Below, piece after piece: positions 1 to 9,700 of a stretch of DNA of 64,000 bases. Both the position numbers and the translations under genes were made by a program. Source of the stretch: Aurantiochytrium sp. KH105 (Eukaryota > Sar > Bigyra > Thraustochytrida > Thraustochytriidae). The DNA lies in NCBI GenBank assembly GCA_003116975.1, contig BGKB01000175.1:98889-162888 (forward strand). Reading direction: 5' to 3'. The notes under the pieces are model-generated. The model saw only the letters and a program-made list of their open reading frames with translations, was not told the DNA's origin and ran no database searches. Each line of letters starts with the position of its first letter. Within the stretch, counting starts at the first letter, position 1.

Positions 1-671
1 GAAAGCAAGGCAATGCAAAAAGGCAAGGCCAGACTTGCGCGGCCTCGCCTCAAGCTGCCAGCTGAAGAAGGCCGCGAGGGCGGCCAGTGCAAGTTGGTTG
101 TTCGGCAGGAAGCAGCCGCGCAGAGAACGGCGGCGGAGCGACAGTTCGTTTGTGCAGGCAGATTGTGCAGGGAGGAAGAAAGAAAGGAAGGAAGGCACGG
201 CCGAAGAGAACACATCTGTGCGCAAGACAGGAGAACACGAGGGGAAAGAACGCAGAGGGAACGAGAGGGAGAGCAGCCTGGACTGTGGGCGCGTTCGGCC
301 CCAGGCTGGACTGGTCTTCTTCTTTTCTCCTCCTGGCTGCTCGCAAGTTCGTTTGCCCCTTCTTCGTTCCGGCTGCGGCCACCGCCAGGCATGGCAGGCT
401 GCAGCGCCTGGCTGGCTGATTCTTCTCGAGTCTCTTGAGCAAGCTAGCTCAGCTGCTGCTGGCTGGCCGGGGGCGGCGGTAGGGGCCGATAGTATGGCAG
501 CCAGATCTTTGCTCAAATTCGGGAGCCAGAGCGGCGACGTGGATCATCGAGATGGACTGCGCCCGCGAGGAGGCCGATCACAGGATGCCTGTCGAACCAA
601 CGGCATCGTTGAGGCCGCAGGCGGCAATAATAGTCGTTGCGTTTATTACTGTTACTACATAACGTGCCAGT
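1..671. other. Left-edge stretch without a recognisable gene
   Basis: Purine-rich, GC-rich sequence with short overlapping reading frames on both strands that look like composition noise (Arg/Gly/Ser-rich, no domain). It lies downstream of the MAP3K stop codon and probably holds that gene's 3' UTR. I see no supported gene here. Confidence 0.5.
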
Positions 672-3600
672 TCAAAAGGTCGCGGTGGGCAGCAAGGCGG
701 CCTTCCACTCGTCGAGAAGCTGGTTGGCGATCTCCACGACAAGGACACGATGGGCGTCCTCGGCCTGCTTGGCGAGCTTCGAGACGACGGCGAAAAGGTT
801 GTGTTCAAGAACAAGGTGCTCCAGGTCTTGGTGGTGCTCGCCAATGATCTTGAGCATCTTGAGCAGATTGATGCGCACCTCGGCCTTGGGGAAACTGAGG
901 CGGGCCACGAGCTCCGCCATAAACAATCCCGAACGCCCAATCGCCTCCGACAACTTGGCGCTGCGCGTAAGCATGAGGAGAAGCTCCTTGACATAGTTCT
1001 CAAACGCACTCCCTTGCGCAGATTGAAAGAGCGTCACCAGACACTGCAGCGATCGAGGCCGCAAAACCGCGCGCTCCACCTCAGGGCTTGCGTGCGTGAG
1101 CCACGCGCCAAGCGAAATGAGCGCTTTCTCCTGCCAAAAAACGTCCCCGCTAACCAAAAGGTCCAGGTAGAACTCGAGCGCCTCGCAGCGCCACAGCTGG
1201 TCGCGCGTCAGGTCCGAGGTGTGCGCAAAGTCAGTCAAAATCTGCAAGGCGAACGTCTTGACCGGACTCCGCGTTGCGACAGCGTCCATGAGGTATGGAA
1301 TAATGCCCGAGATGGCGGCTTGCTCCTGACGCGAGCGACTCAGTCGACAAAGGTAGAACATGGCCAACATTACCAGATTCTGCACCTCCTTCACAAGCTG
1401 CTCCTGTGAGGCGCTGAGCTGCCGACCCGGGAGGAAGGAGTTGTTGCGCCGTCGACGCCGCGAACGTGGACTCGCGGGATCCTCCTCCTCGACTGCGTTG
1501 CCTGCGCCAGCATTTCGTGCGCCGCGCTCGCCGCCTTTGGTCGGTCCAGACGCCGCCTTCTCGCGAGCTAGCTTGCTCATCGACGAACAGTACGCCAGAA
1601 ACGGCACGAGCGTGGGGATCGCCCCGGCGGCCTCGAGCGCGTCCAAAACCGAGGGCTCCATGCTCAGGTTCTTGACGCACTTGAGCAGCGTCTTGATGAG
1701 GGGTCCAATTTCTTCCTCGCCCAGAGCGACCTTCCCCGAGCGGCCCACCTCGCGCGGATCCGTCCGCCGCCCGCCGCTGCTGCTACCGCCGCCGACCCCA
1801 CCCATGAGGCTATGGCTACTGCCGCGACCCAGAGCCAGACCTGGCTGAAAGAATGGTGCCTCCAAGGTCAGCGTGCGCAGAATGCCTTCGAGCACGGCCG
1901 TATCGGCAAAATGCTGCTTCACCACGCTGTCGCCGTGCGAAAACACAAGCAAGGTCTCACAAATGTCCATAATCAGACTCGACGCCTCAAAGCCAAGCTG
2001 AGCGCACTCTGCCTCGCCCTTGGGGCTCCGGCAGTGTTCCAAGAGGGCCACCAGCTGCCGCAGCACGCCCTCCTTGGCAAACAGCCTGCAAAAGTCATTC
2101 TTGGGGATCGTTCCACGGCCTCCGCCAATCGTGCTCAGATCAAAAACACGCTTAATGCCCTCGACGGCAACGCACGCCAAGGCAATATCCGGAACTTGCT
2201 GCCCCACGCCCAACGCCGCGCGCAAACTCGCGGCCTCTGGCGTCTCTCCAGGAATACTGCATGGGACGAGAAGTCCAGCGAGCACGGGCAGTCCACCGCA
2301 CGCTACAAACATTTGCAGCGTCACGCCACTTGTCTTGAGAAACTGCCGCACCAGCGAGGCAGCCTGCAGCCGGATCGGCCGACTCACGGCTGGCCGGCAG
2401 AACTTGGCCACAATCGGGATGAGACCTGCAAGCGACAACAGCTCTTGAAACTCCCTATCGTTCTCGATGATCTGCCCCACGACCTTGAGAACCGCGTGCA
2501 GAACCTTGGTGTTCGACATCTCCAGCATGTCCATGATGGGAATCACGCCATGATGCGTCAACAGCGTACGACGCTGCGCAGGCTGCTCGCGAAAGAGAGT
2601 CGTCAGCTTCGCACACGCATTCAACACAACGTCGTCGTCCTGTTCCGGGTGTAACAGCGAAATGAGCTTTTCCACTTGCTGCGAGTGCTGGGCCTCGAGG
2701 CTGCGCCCTGCATCCTCGATAAAGTCCCGCTCATCGTCGTCCTCTTCTTCAAAGAACTCGTCCAGAAACGGGTCTGCATCGCGCCCAGCCTCGTCTTCCT
2801 CGTCGACACCATCCGCGCCGCCGCCGCCGATGCGCCCACTTTTACCGCTACCGTCTGCGCCTGCTGCCTCTGCCGCCGCAGCTGCCATTCTCCGCCGCAA
2901 GACCTCAATGACGTCAGACCCGGCAGTGTCCGTGCGCGACGAGAACGAGCGCGTACCCGAGGAAGTTCCGCCGACGCCAAAATCCAAAAAGTCGTCCTCT
3001 CCTGTTCCTGACTCACGAAATCGTGCCAGGCGTGACTCCAGCGTATGGTGGACGACGCCCTTGTCCAGGGCACCTTGTTTCTCAAGCTCGCGCGTCAGAG
3101 GCTTAACGTCCGCGTCTTCACCAAAGGCGCCATCGAGATCGTCCATGTCAACGTCGCCCATCGCGAGGTCTCCTGCTTGGACTTGCCCACGGAGACTTGC
3201 GAGCTTCCCGCTCACGCGACTTCCCATCATGGCGCGAAATTCGTCTCGGATCTTCTGGCCTGCTTCCCCGTCTTCTACATCTCCGAAGCCAAAGTCAAGC
3301 TCGTCCGAGTCATTATCGGAGTCATCGTTGTCTGAGTCATCGTTTTTATCCTGTTGCCGCGACTTTGACTGCTGAGAGGCTTTCACCTTGCCGCTGCCGC
3401 TGCGTCGTGACCTTCGACGTTCGAGGCCGCGTTTGCTCCGCTGTTTACGACTTCGATTGGCAGCATCGCGCAAATCGCTTCCATCCCATTTGCTCCAGTC
3501 CTCATCCTCCTCCTCGTCGTCGTCGTCATCATCGTCCTCGTCATCGTCGTCATGAGCCGTCTTTCCCGAAGCGTGGCGAGGAGACCCCCCATCGGCCTTC

Positions 3601-4778
3601 GTCGAGGTCTGCTGCTTACTACTCCGTTCGACCTCCTTTTGCGCCTGCAAGAGCCCCTCTGCGCGTTGTGCTTCCGAGAGACGGATTGTGTTCATTACCG
3701 ACTTGCGCCATCGCGAACGCTGCTCCGAGGACACTCGCTTACTCGTTCGACTCAGCCGCTTACTGTGTCGCTTCTTGCGAGCTTCCTCGCTATCGTCTGC
3801 GGCGGCCGCCGCAGACGAGGACGCCGCAGAGGCCCGACCCTCGCGACGCCCACCCTCTTTATTGTCCAGTTCAGAGTCGCTGCCCGCGAGCAGGGGATCT
3901 TCGGCACCATCGCTCGAGATGGCGCCGCCCTCGTCGGGATCATCAGAAAAGTCAGGCTGCTGCACATCGCGTGTCTTTTGCACCCATCGATGCCGCAGCA
4001 AATCCTTTGCTGTACTCCGCAGTCGCGGTTCCTTCTTGAAACAAAGCACCAAGAAATCGCGCAGCGCAGGACTCAAACCTTCTGGCAGGGGTGGATGTTC
4101 ATCCTGAACAATACGATACAAGGCAGCCATGGGTGGAATGTCAAAGTATGGGGGTTTCAGTGTGAGCAACTCGATAATGGTGCAGCCTACGCTCCAAATA
4201 TCGCAGGCTGTAGTAGGGCCCGAAATTTCAATAATCTCGGGCGCCATCCAGTACGGCGTACCCACAACGTCGTTGCTCTGTGCAGAGGTATGTGTGGCGA
4301 CACCAAAGTCAGCCAGCTTGACCAGACCCTGCTTGGTGGTGAGAATGTTAGCGCCCTTGATATCACGGTGAATGACACCTTGGTCGTGCAAGTATGCGAG
4401 ACCCATGAGTACCTGGCGAATATAGAGGGCGCACAAGCTCTGCGAGAGTGCTCCAAACAGCTTGAGATTCCGCGCAAGAGATCCATTTTCCATGTATTCA
4501 AGTACAATGTGCAAATGGTCGTGCGTACGAACTGTGTCAATGTACTTGACAATATTTGGATGATCGAGCTTCTTCAACAGAGAGACCTCTTCTTCGATGA
4601 GACGCAGGCTTTCTTTGTTCAGATTCCGCAGGCCGATTCGTTTCACAGCCACCGTCTCGCCTGTTTCCGAGTTTCTGCATGCGAATACGGTGCCGAATCC
4701 ACCGCGCCCGATCTCCTCGCCGAGCGTGTACTTTTCGCTAATCTTTTGCCCAAGTCTGGACCCTGCATGGTGCACCAT
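672..4778 (-). CDS. MAP3K-epsilon/Cdc7/SepH-type STE protein kinase with ARM-like C-terminus
   Basis: A 1368-residue Ser/Thr kinase. The kinase domain is N-terminal (about residues 17-267): glycine loop GRGGFG at 24-29, catalytic Lys46 in AVKRI, HRDIKGAN from 137, DFG 157-159 and APE 179-181, so all catalytic elements are present. HRDIKGAN and GTPYWMAPE are typical of STE/MAP3K enzymes. A long Ser/Asp/Glu-rich linker with a run of acidic residues follows. From about residue 705 to the end comes a helical ARM/HEAT-like region. This kinase-plus-ARM layout is that of plant MAP3K epsilon and fungal Cdc7/SepH, which act in cytokinesis or septation signalling. The start is the first ATG before the kinase, in good context (GCAGCGATGG). 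The reading frame stays open 259 codons further upstream but has no ATG there. No introns are seen. Role in division is inferred from family. Confidence 0.88.
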   Translation of the reverse strand: MVHHAGSRLGQKISEKYTLGEEIGRGGFGTVFACRNSETGETVAVKRIGLRNLNKESLRLIEEEVSLLKKLDHPNIVKYIDTVRTHDHLHIVLEYMENGSLARNLKLFGALSQSLCALYIRQVLMGLAYLHDQGVIHRDIKGANILTTKQGLVKLADFGVATHTSAQSNDVVGTPYWMAPEIIEISGPTTACDIWSVGCTIIELLTLKPPYFDIPPMAALYRIVQDEHPPLPEGLSPALRDFLVLCFKKEPRLRSTAKDLLRHRWVQKTRDVQQPDFSDDPDEGGAISSDGAEDPLLAGSDSELDNKEGGRREGRASAASSSAAAAADDSEEARKKRHSKRLSRTSKRVSSEQRSRWRKSVMNTIRLSEAQRAEGLLQAQKEVERSSKQQTSTKADGGSPRHASGKTAHDDDDEDDDDDDDEEEDEDWSKWDGSDLRDAANRSRKQRSKRGLERRRSRRSGSGKVKASQQSKSRQQDKNDDSDNDDSDNDSDELDFGFGDVEDGEAGQKIRDEFRAMMGSRVSGKLASLRGQVQAGDLAMGDVDMDDLDGAFGEDADVKPLTRELEKQGALDKGVVHHTLESRLARFRESGTGEDDFLDFGVGGTSSGTRSFSSRTDTAGSDVIEVLRRRMAAAAAEAAGADGSGKSGRIGGGGADGVDEEDEAGRDADPFLDEFFEEEDDDERDFIEDAGRSLEAQHSQQVEKLISLLHPEQDDDVVLNACAKLTTLFREQPAQRRTLLTHHGVIPIMDMLEMSNTKVLHAVLKVVGQIIENDREFQELLSLAGLIPIVAKFCRPAVSRPIRLQAASLVRQFLKTSGVTLQMFVACGGLPVLAGLLVPCSIPGETPEAASLRAALGVGQQVPDIALACVAVEGIKRVFDLSTIGGGRGTIPKNDFCRLFAKEGVLRQLVALLEHCRSPKGEAECAQLGFEASSLIMDICETLLVFSHGDSVVKQHFADTAVLEGILRTLTLEAPFFQPGLALGRGSSHSLMGGVGGGSSSGGRRTDPREVGRSGKVALGEEEIGPLIKTLLKCVKNLSMEPSVLDALEAAGAIPTLVPFLAYCSSMSKLAREKAASGPTKGGERGARNAGAGNAVEEEDPASPRSRRRRRNNSFLPGRQLSASQEQLVKEVQNLVMLAMFYLCRLSRSRQEQAAISGIIPYLMDAVATRSPVKTFALQILTDFAHTSDLTRDQLWRCEALEFYLDLLVSGDVFWQEKALISLGAWLTHASPEVERAVLRPRSLQCLVTLFQSAQGSAFENYVKELLLMLTRSAKLSEAIGRSGLFMAELVARLSFPKAEVRINLLKMLKIIGEHHQDLEHLVLEHNLFAVVSKLAKQAEDAHRVLVVEIANQLLDEWKAALLPTATF

Positions 4779-5768
4779 CGCTGCGTTAACGGTGTAAAAC
4801 TGGCTGCTCGTCCTACTCCTGTTCCAGCTGCTACTATTCTGCTGTTGCTGCTGTTTTGGCTGCTGTTTTTCACTGCTCCTCCTGGAGCTTGGTTTCCAAC
4901 CGCTTTCCTTGACGCAGTTGATACTCCTGCTGCTGCAGCTGCTGCTGCTGCTGCCGTCGCTCGCGCGCGCGCGCACGCGGCAGGCAAACAGGCAAACAGG
5001 CAGGCACGCGAGCTCCTTCCCCGCGCGCGCGACGAGGGTCCCAGCAAGGAGCAACCGCCCGGCCGCCGGGCGGGCGAAATCAAGAAAGCGAGGAACCTCG
5101 AACCGCGGCGCGAGCGCGAAGCCCGAGCGAGCGAGCGAGCGGAGGCGTCCACGGCCGAGGCGCCAGCGACCGGGCCCGGCCCGTGCCGAGCGCGGCTTCG
5201 CGGCGCGAGACGCCGGCGGGGATCGATCGGGATGTCTGACACTGACTGACGACTGCACCTCGATTGACTGCCCGCGTCCTTTCCCACGAAGAGACCTATT
5301 CGCCCGCGAAGAGACCCAAAAAGCGGCCCCGCCGCCGCCCGGCATCCCGGGACAGATCCGGGCGAGCCCGCGACCATCATCAAGACGACCGACCCCGGCC
5401 GCGAGGATATCTCGCTGGCAAAAGGCCGAGCCGAGGGCGAGCGCGCACGTTCTCTCCCGGAAAGCGCGCGTCCGTAGAAATCGCGCAGCTTCGCTCGGGC
5501 GGCGTGCGTGGATGGTCGCGTTTGGGAGCCATGGCGGGGGTCGGTGCACGTGCAACGAACCGCGATCGAGGCCGAGCTGAGCCGCGCGAAGCCGCGCTGA
5601 CGAGGCAGAACAGCTTCGCGTGCGGCCGCGGATGGCTGCGCGCAGAGCGCCGGGGAGAGCTCGAGCGAGACGACGCAGAGGCAGACCTCGAGGAGGCGAG
5701 AGCAGCAGCAGCAGCAGCAGCAGCGGCGAGAGCGACGGGGCGAAGCTGCGTCTTCTTGCGCGTCATCC
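4779..5768. promoter_or_regulatory. Divergent intergenic region, MAP3K / CREST gene
   Basis: About 990 bp lie between the start codons of two divergent genes, so both promoters and 5' UTRs must sit here. The sequence is very GC-rich with CTG/CAG trinucleotide runs near 4920-4955 and 5700-5722. The frames that remain open across it are Arg/Ala/Ser-rich and lack ATG starts, so I do not call a gene. No core promoter motif was recognised. Confidence 0.5.
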
Positions 5769-6428
5769 ATGACGGCCGTAGTGACCACGGCCGCCCGTGC
5801 GGTACGACCGCGGGACGCGGGCGGCGACGACGGGGATGCACGGAAAGATGTCGGCGGCAGAGAGAAGGCCGTGGGCGCCAAGAAACGGCCAAACCTCGCG
5901 CGGAAGAGCGTCAAGTTTGTCGTGGAGAGCGTCCTCGAGGCCGCGGAAAATACCTTCTCGCTCTGGAGCGACGTGAAAAAGGCGCTGCGCGCGGAGACGC
6001 ACGGGGAGCACGGTCATCAGTGCAAGAGAAGCTGCGTAGAGCCTCTGGTGTGGACCAACTTTCTTCTCATCGTCCCCGCCCTCATGTACTACTTGAACGG
6101 ATTCACAATGGCTTGCGCTGGCGTCATTCTGAGCTCCTCCCTCTCGTTTCTATATCACATGTACGCCGAAGCGGTGCACTGGCATCTGGTGGCGGATAAA
6201 ATTGGCGCTCTTGCTGCTTTTGCGAGCACTGTTCCGCATGTCGCGCCACTCCTCTCTCCCATCGGCCTCGTGGTCGCCTGTTTTCTCGTCTGCCTGGCAT
6301 TCTGGTTCAAACACCACCAGGACCACAACTACGCCGTCTACCATTCCTTGTGGCATGCTAGCATTTTTGTGGGCCAGGTCTTTCTCACTTTACATCTCGA
6401 CTTTACGCTGTTGCACTTGTTTGCCTGA
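5769..6428 (+). CDS. CREST-superfamily-like multi-pass membrane protein, putative metal hydrolase
   Basis: A 219-residue protein with a basic N-terminal tail (1-90) and about five hydrophobic segments (roughly 95-112, 114-128, 141-155, 163-180, 197-217). The membrane part carries a residue pattern that fits the CREST superfamily (alkaline ceramidases, PAQR receptors, PGAP3/Per1, TMEM8/PGAP6): Ser126-x3-His130 in SFLYH, Asp143 in VADKIG, and His192-x3-His196 in HSLWH. In that superfamily the Ser, Asp and three His form a zinc-dependent hydrolase site inside the membrane. The order S-x3-H, D, H-x3-H is as expected. It has fewer clear segments than the usual seven, so it may be short or divergent. 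The substrate cannot be told; a lipid amide or GPI-linked lipid is plausible. It is divergent from the MAP3K and convergent with Raptor. The assignment rests on motif spacing only. Confidence 0.6.
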   Translation: MTAVVTTAARAVRPRDAGGDDGDARKDVGGREKAVGAKKRPNLARKSVKFVVESVLEAAENTFSLWSDVKKALRAETHGEHGHQCKRSCVEPLVWTNFLLIVPALMYYLNGFTMACAGVILSSSLSFLYHMYAEAVHWHLVADKIGALAAFASTVPHVAPLLSPIGLVVACFLVCLAFWFKHHQDHNYAVYHSLWHASIFVGQVFLTLHLDFTLLHLFA

Positions 6429-6761
6429 AACAGGGGTTTCCAAAGATAATTCTTCCCCCTTCCTCTCATTTATTCCCCATTCAAGCCGAAGCAGATTTTT
6501 TCTCTTTTTCTTGGCCAAGCTAGGCCTAGCCTACATCGATCGTACCCACCACAAAATGAGCGCATTGTCATTTGTCAGAAATTCACCTTTACGCTTTTCG
6601 TTGTCAGCGCACTTCGAATCAACAGAGATTGCTTCATGACTGAAGAAGAAAAAAGAGGCCAGGACGATGTTCATGTATTTACTATTCTCTTCCCCCTTCA
6701 CTCTTTGGACATTGTGCGCTCTGCAGTCTGACCAAATCAGAAAGTAGGGCCAGTACACGAC

Positions 6762-9700
6762 TTAGTGTGTATCAAGTGGTACGGTGGCGCTTGACGCAGG
6801 AGCATAGACAGAAACAACGCTGTCAAGTGCGCCAGCGCCAAGCAAAAGCTTATATGGGTGAAATGCGAGCGCCGAGACAGGGCCAATGCGCTGCCGCAGA
6901 AAGCCGTGGTGGTAGCGAATGGATGAAAGCTTCTCACCCTGTGCATTGGCAATGTGAATGAATTGATGGTGCGAACCGCTCGCAAGGATTGGCGCAAACT
7001 CGTGATGAGCAAGCGCAGTCATGGGAGACCGATGCACATCAAAAGCGAGCTCGGGCTGCACAAGACGAGGCCGCGGACGCAAAACGTCTTCGCCGTCCTC
7101 TCGCGCTTTGTAGTATGTATCAAGTTGTTGCTGGAATAGCGGACTTCCATGCGCGAACCTTCGGATGTCGTAAAATCGAACCTCTCCCGAAACAGACCCG
7201 CTCACAATTGTGCGCCCCTCGCCGCTGCTCGGAACGCTGACATTTACAACCCACGAGCGGTGGCTCTGACACACAGCAACAGCTGTCGCCAGTCGCGCGC
7301 CTGCGCGCACTCGCTTGTCAAAGACACGAACGGCTCCATCTCCGCTACCCACCACGAAAACAGCGCCGTCCTCGCCGCCCGCTTGGGAACCATGGAAACC
7401 CATGTCAATCTCGCTCGGGACCCCTGTGCCGCCGAGACCCAGCGTTGGACCATACGCAGCAATGCTGGTGGTACCTTTTTGCGTTCCAGCATCCACACGA
7501 CCCACTTCGCACTCCTTCACCATGTCCCAAATGGCCACGGTCTGCAGCGCACCGCCGCAAATCAAGTGACCACAGCGTTGAAGATTAAAGGTCATCCCCG
7601 GACCTGAAGCGCCGGCACGGAGCTCTGGAAGGGCCGTCCACGCCGTCACAAGTCGCGCGCCGTTGACTTTGCCTTGACCACAACGCTCCAAGACGTCGCG
7701 CCAAACGCGCACTCGACCATCGTCCGAGCCGACCACCAGGTACGGTTCTGCCGTCTCGTTCATCCACGACATTGCCGTTGTACGCGCCTGGACAGGTCCG
7801 CGACCTACCTTGTGATGGTGGTGCACGTGGCCCGAGCGAATCGAAACGTCTCGAATGCCTTGCGCATAGTCCGCTTGAGTCTGCGATTGAAGCTGCATTT
7901 GCAACTTTGTCTGCAGGGGAACCTGCTGCGGTCCGAGAGGCGGGGTCGAGTACTGCTTTCGAATGCCGGACGCATTGCCGTCAGCGCTTCGTCCACTTCC
8001 ATTAAGTCGCAGCCCGCGCGGAGAAGCGGCATCCACAGATGATTCTCTCTCAAGAAGACCTGGCTGTTGCTGCTGCAACATCAGCTGCTGCTGCAGCTGC
8101 TCGTCCCTGGAATATCCATTCCCTGCGTTGGCCTCGTTGTCCGAGGAGGATGATGATGCCGCCAGGGCGCTTGCCATCTCGAGTCGGACGCCAACACAGG
8201 TTTCGTTATCGAAACGATTGAGGAGCGTATTTTCCGTGGTACTCGCCTGCAGAGCCGTGGCAGACTCAACAGGATATGTCCACAGCGAGATCTCTCCCGT
8301 CTGACCAGCGACGACGATGACAGGCTCAAACGGGTGAAAGAGAACTTGCGAACAACGCGCTTGGCCATGGTCAAAAACAGCATGCTCCTCAAACTTGCCA
8401 GGCTTGCTGAGGTCCCCGAGCCAAGCTCGCTGTGTAGCAGCCCACGTCCCGTCGCGGTGAACGAGAAGTCCGGCGCCGTGCTTATTGATGGCGTGCGACA
8501 AACGCTCAAGTCGTCGTTGTACTCGAAGCGTCGGGCTTGGAACTCTGCTCTGCGCATCGGTTGGCTGCGACAACGTGTCCAGCGCGTCCTCGCTCGGGAC
8601 TCTCTGCGCGCTATGCGCTTGCGATTGCAATGTGTTCTGCGCTTGCCCAGAGGGTGATGCAGAGGATGAATTTGAAGGCGATGATGATGACGACGAGGAA
8701 GACACTGAAATTCCGGATTGGACTCCCTGTGACGTAACTGTGTAATTCGATTGATGAGATTGGTGTGACACCGAGCGCGAGACGCTTGGAAGTGGGGCCG
8801 AAATTGCCGCCATGACGTCTTGCATAAGCTTGGGATCGTCCTCTCGAAGGATTTTGGCCCACTGTGCACCCCTGTACATGAGCATAATCGCCGCCTGTGC
8901 GGCTTCAGACTTGCGGCGCTTCCATCGCACAATGGAACTGCCATCTGCGCTCAGCGGGTCAATCTCATGATGAGGTCCTTCCTTTGGAATCCATGTGTTG
9001 TCGGAGGCTGCAGGTACACGTTTCGTGAACTCGCGTGCGCGTCGGGCGTAAAGCGTAGACACGAGGCCAAGAGCTTCGAGAATGTCTTCTGCCAAAATAA
9101 AAGGATTCTGTCGCTGTGGCGCAGGAGGCGGTGCGGGCATAGGGGGTGGCTGCGGCACCTGTTGCGCACCGTGCCCGCCATCAGCAGACGCAGAGGCAGC
9201 GTCAACACCGGTGTTCAGGGGCGCGCTCGAGCTCTTCTTGGTCCCATTAGGCCCAGCTCGAGATCCTGCACCAGCATTATTTCTTCCATCTAGTGAGAAT
9301 GCAGGTGTCGGGGATGACGAAGAAGAGCTCTCTGTTTGCTGGAGACCAGCACGCGAGCGAATGTTATTGATGCGCTTTTGCAGCTCGACCCGAACGAATT
9401 CCACGAGCACATTGGCCACACGAGAGACAGCGGGGAACGGATCGTGGGCCGCGAGATGTTTTATTGTCAGCCAAACGTTCAGATAGGTTTCCGTGTTGGG
9501 ACCGATTTTCTGTTTGAGGGTTTGCACGAGATCTTCAAGGTCCTGCGCGTCAAGTGCTCCGCCAGAACGTGCTTGAAGTGCGCTGCCCTGTAACTCTTTG
9601 AGTTCGTGCACAGTAAGTTGAATCAGCGTCGCGTGTCGTGGGTCGAGAACGAAACGCGCAAGCGCAAGTGCCACCTCTCGGCGTACCGCGGGAGACCCAT

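Noticed and set aside
3552-5249. 565-codon plus-strand frame opposite the MAP3K
   Set aside because: It covers the kinase catalytic motifs of the other strand and has no recognisable domain itself.
4779-5555. N-terminal extension of the MAP3K by 259 codons
   Set aside because: The frame is open but starts at a non-ATG codon (TTG), is Arg/Ser/Gln-rich with no conserved sequence, and the ATG at 4778 sits in good context just before the kinase domain.
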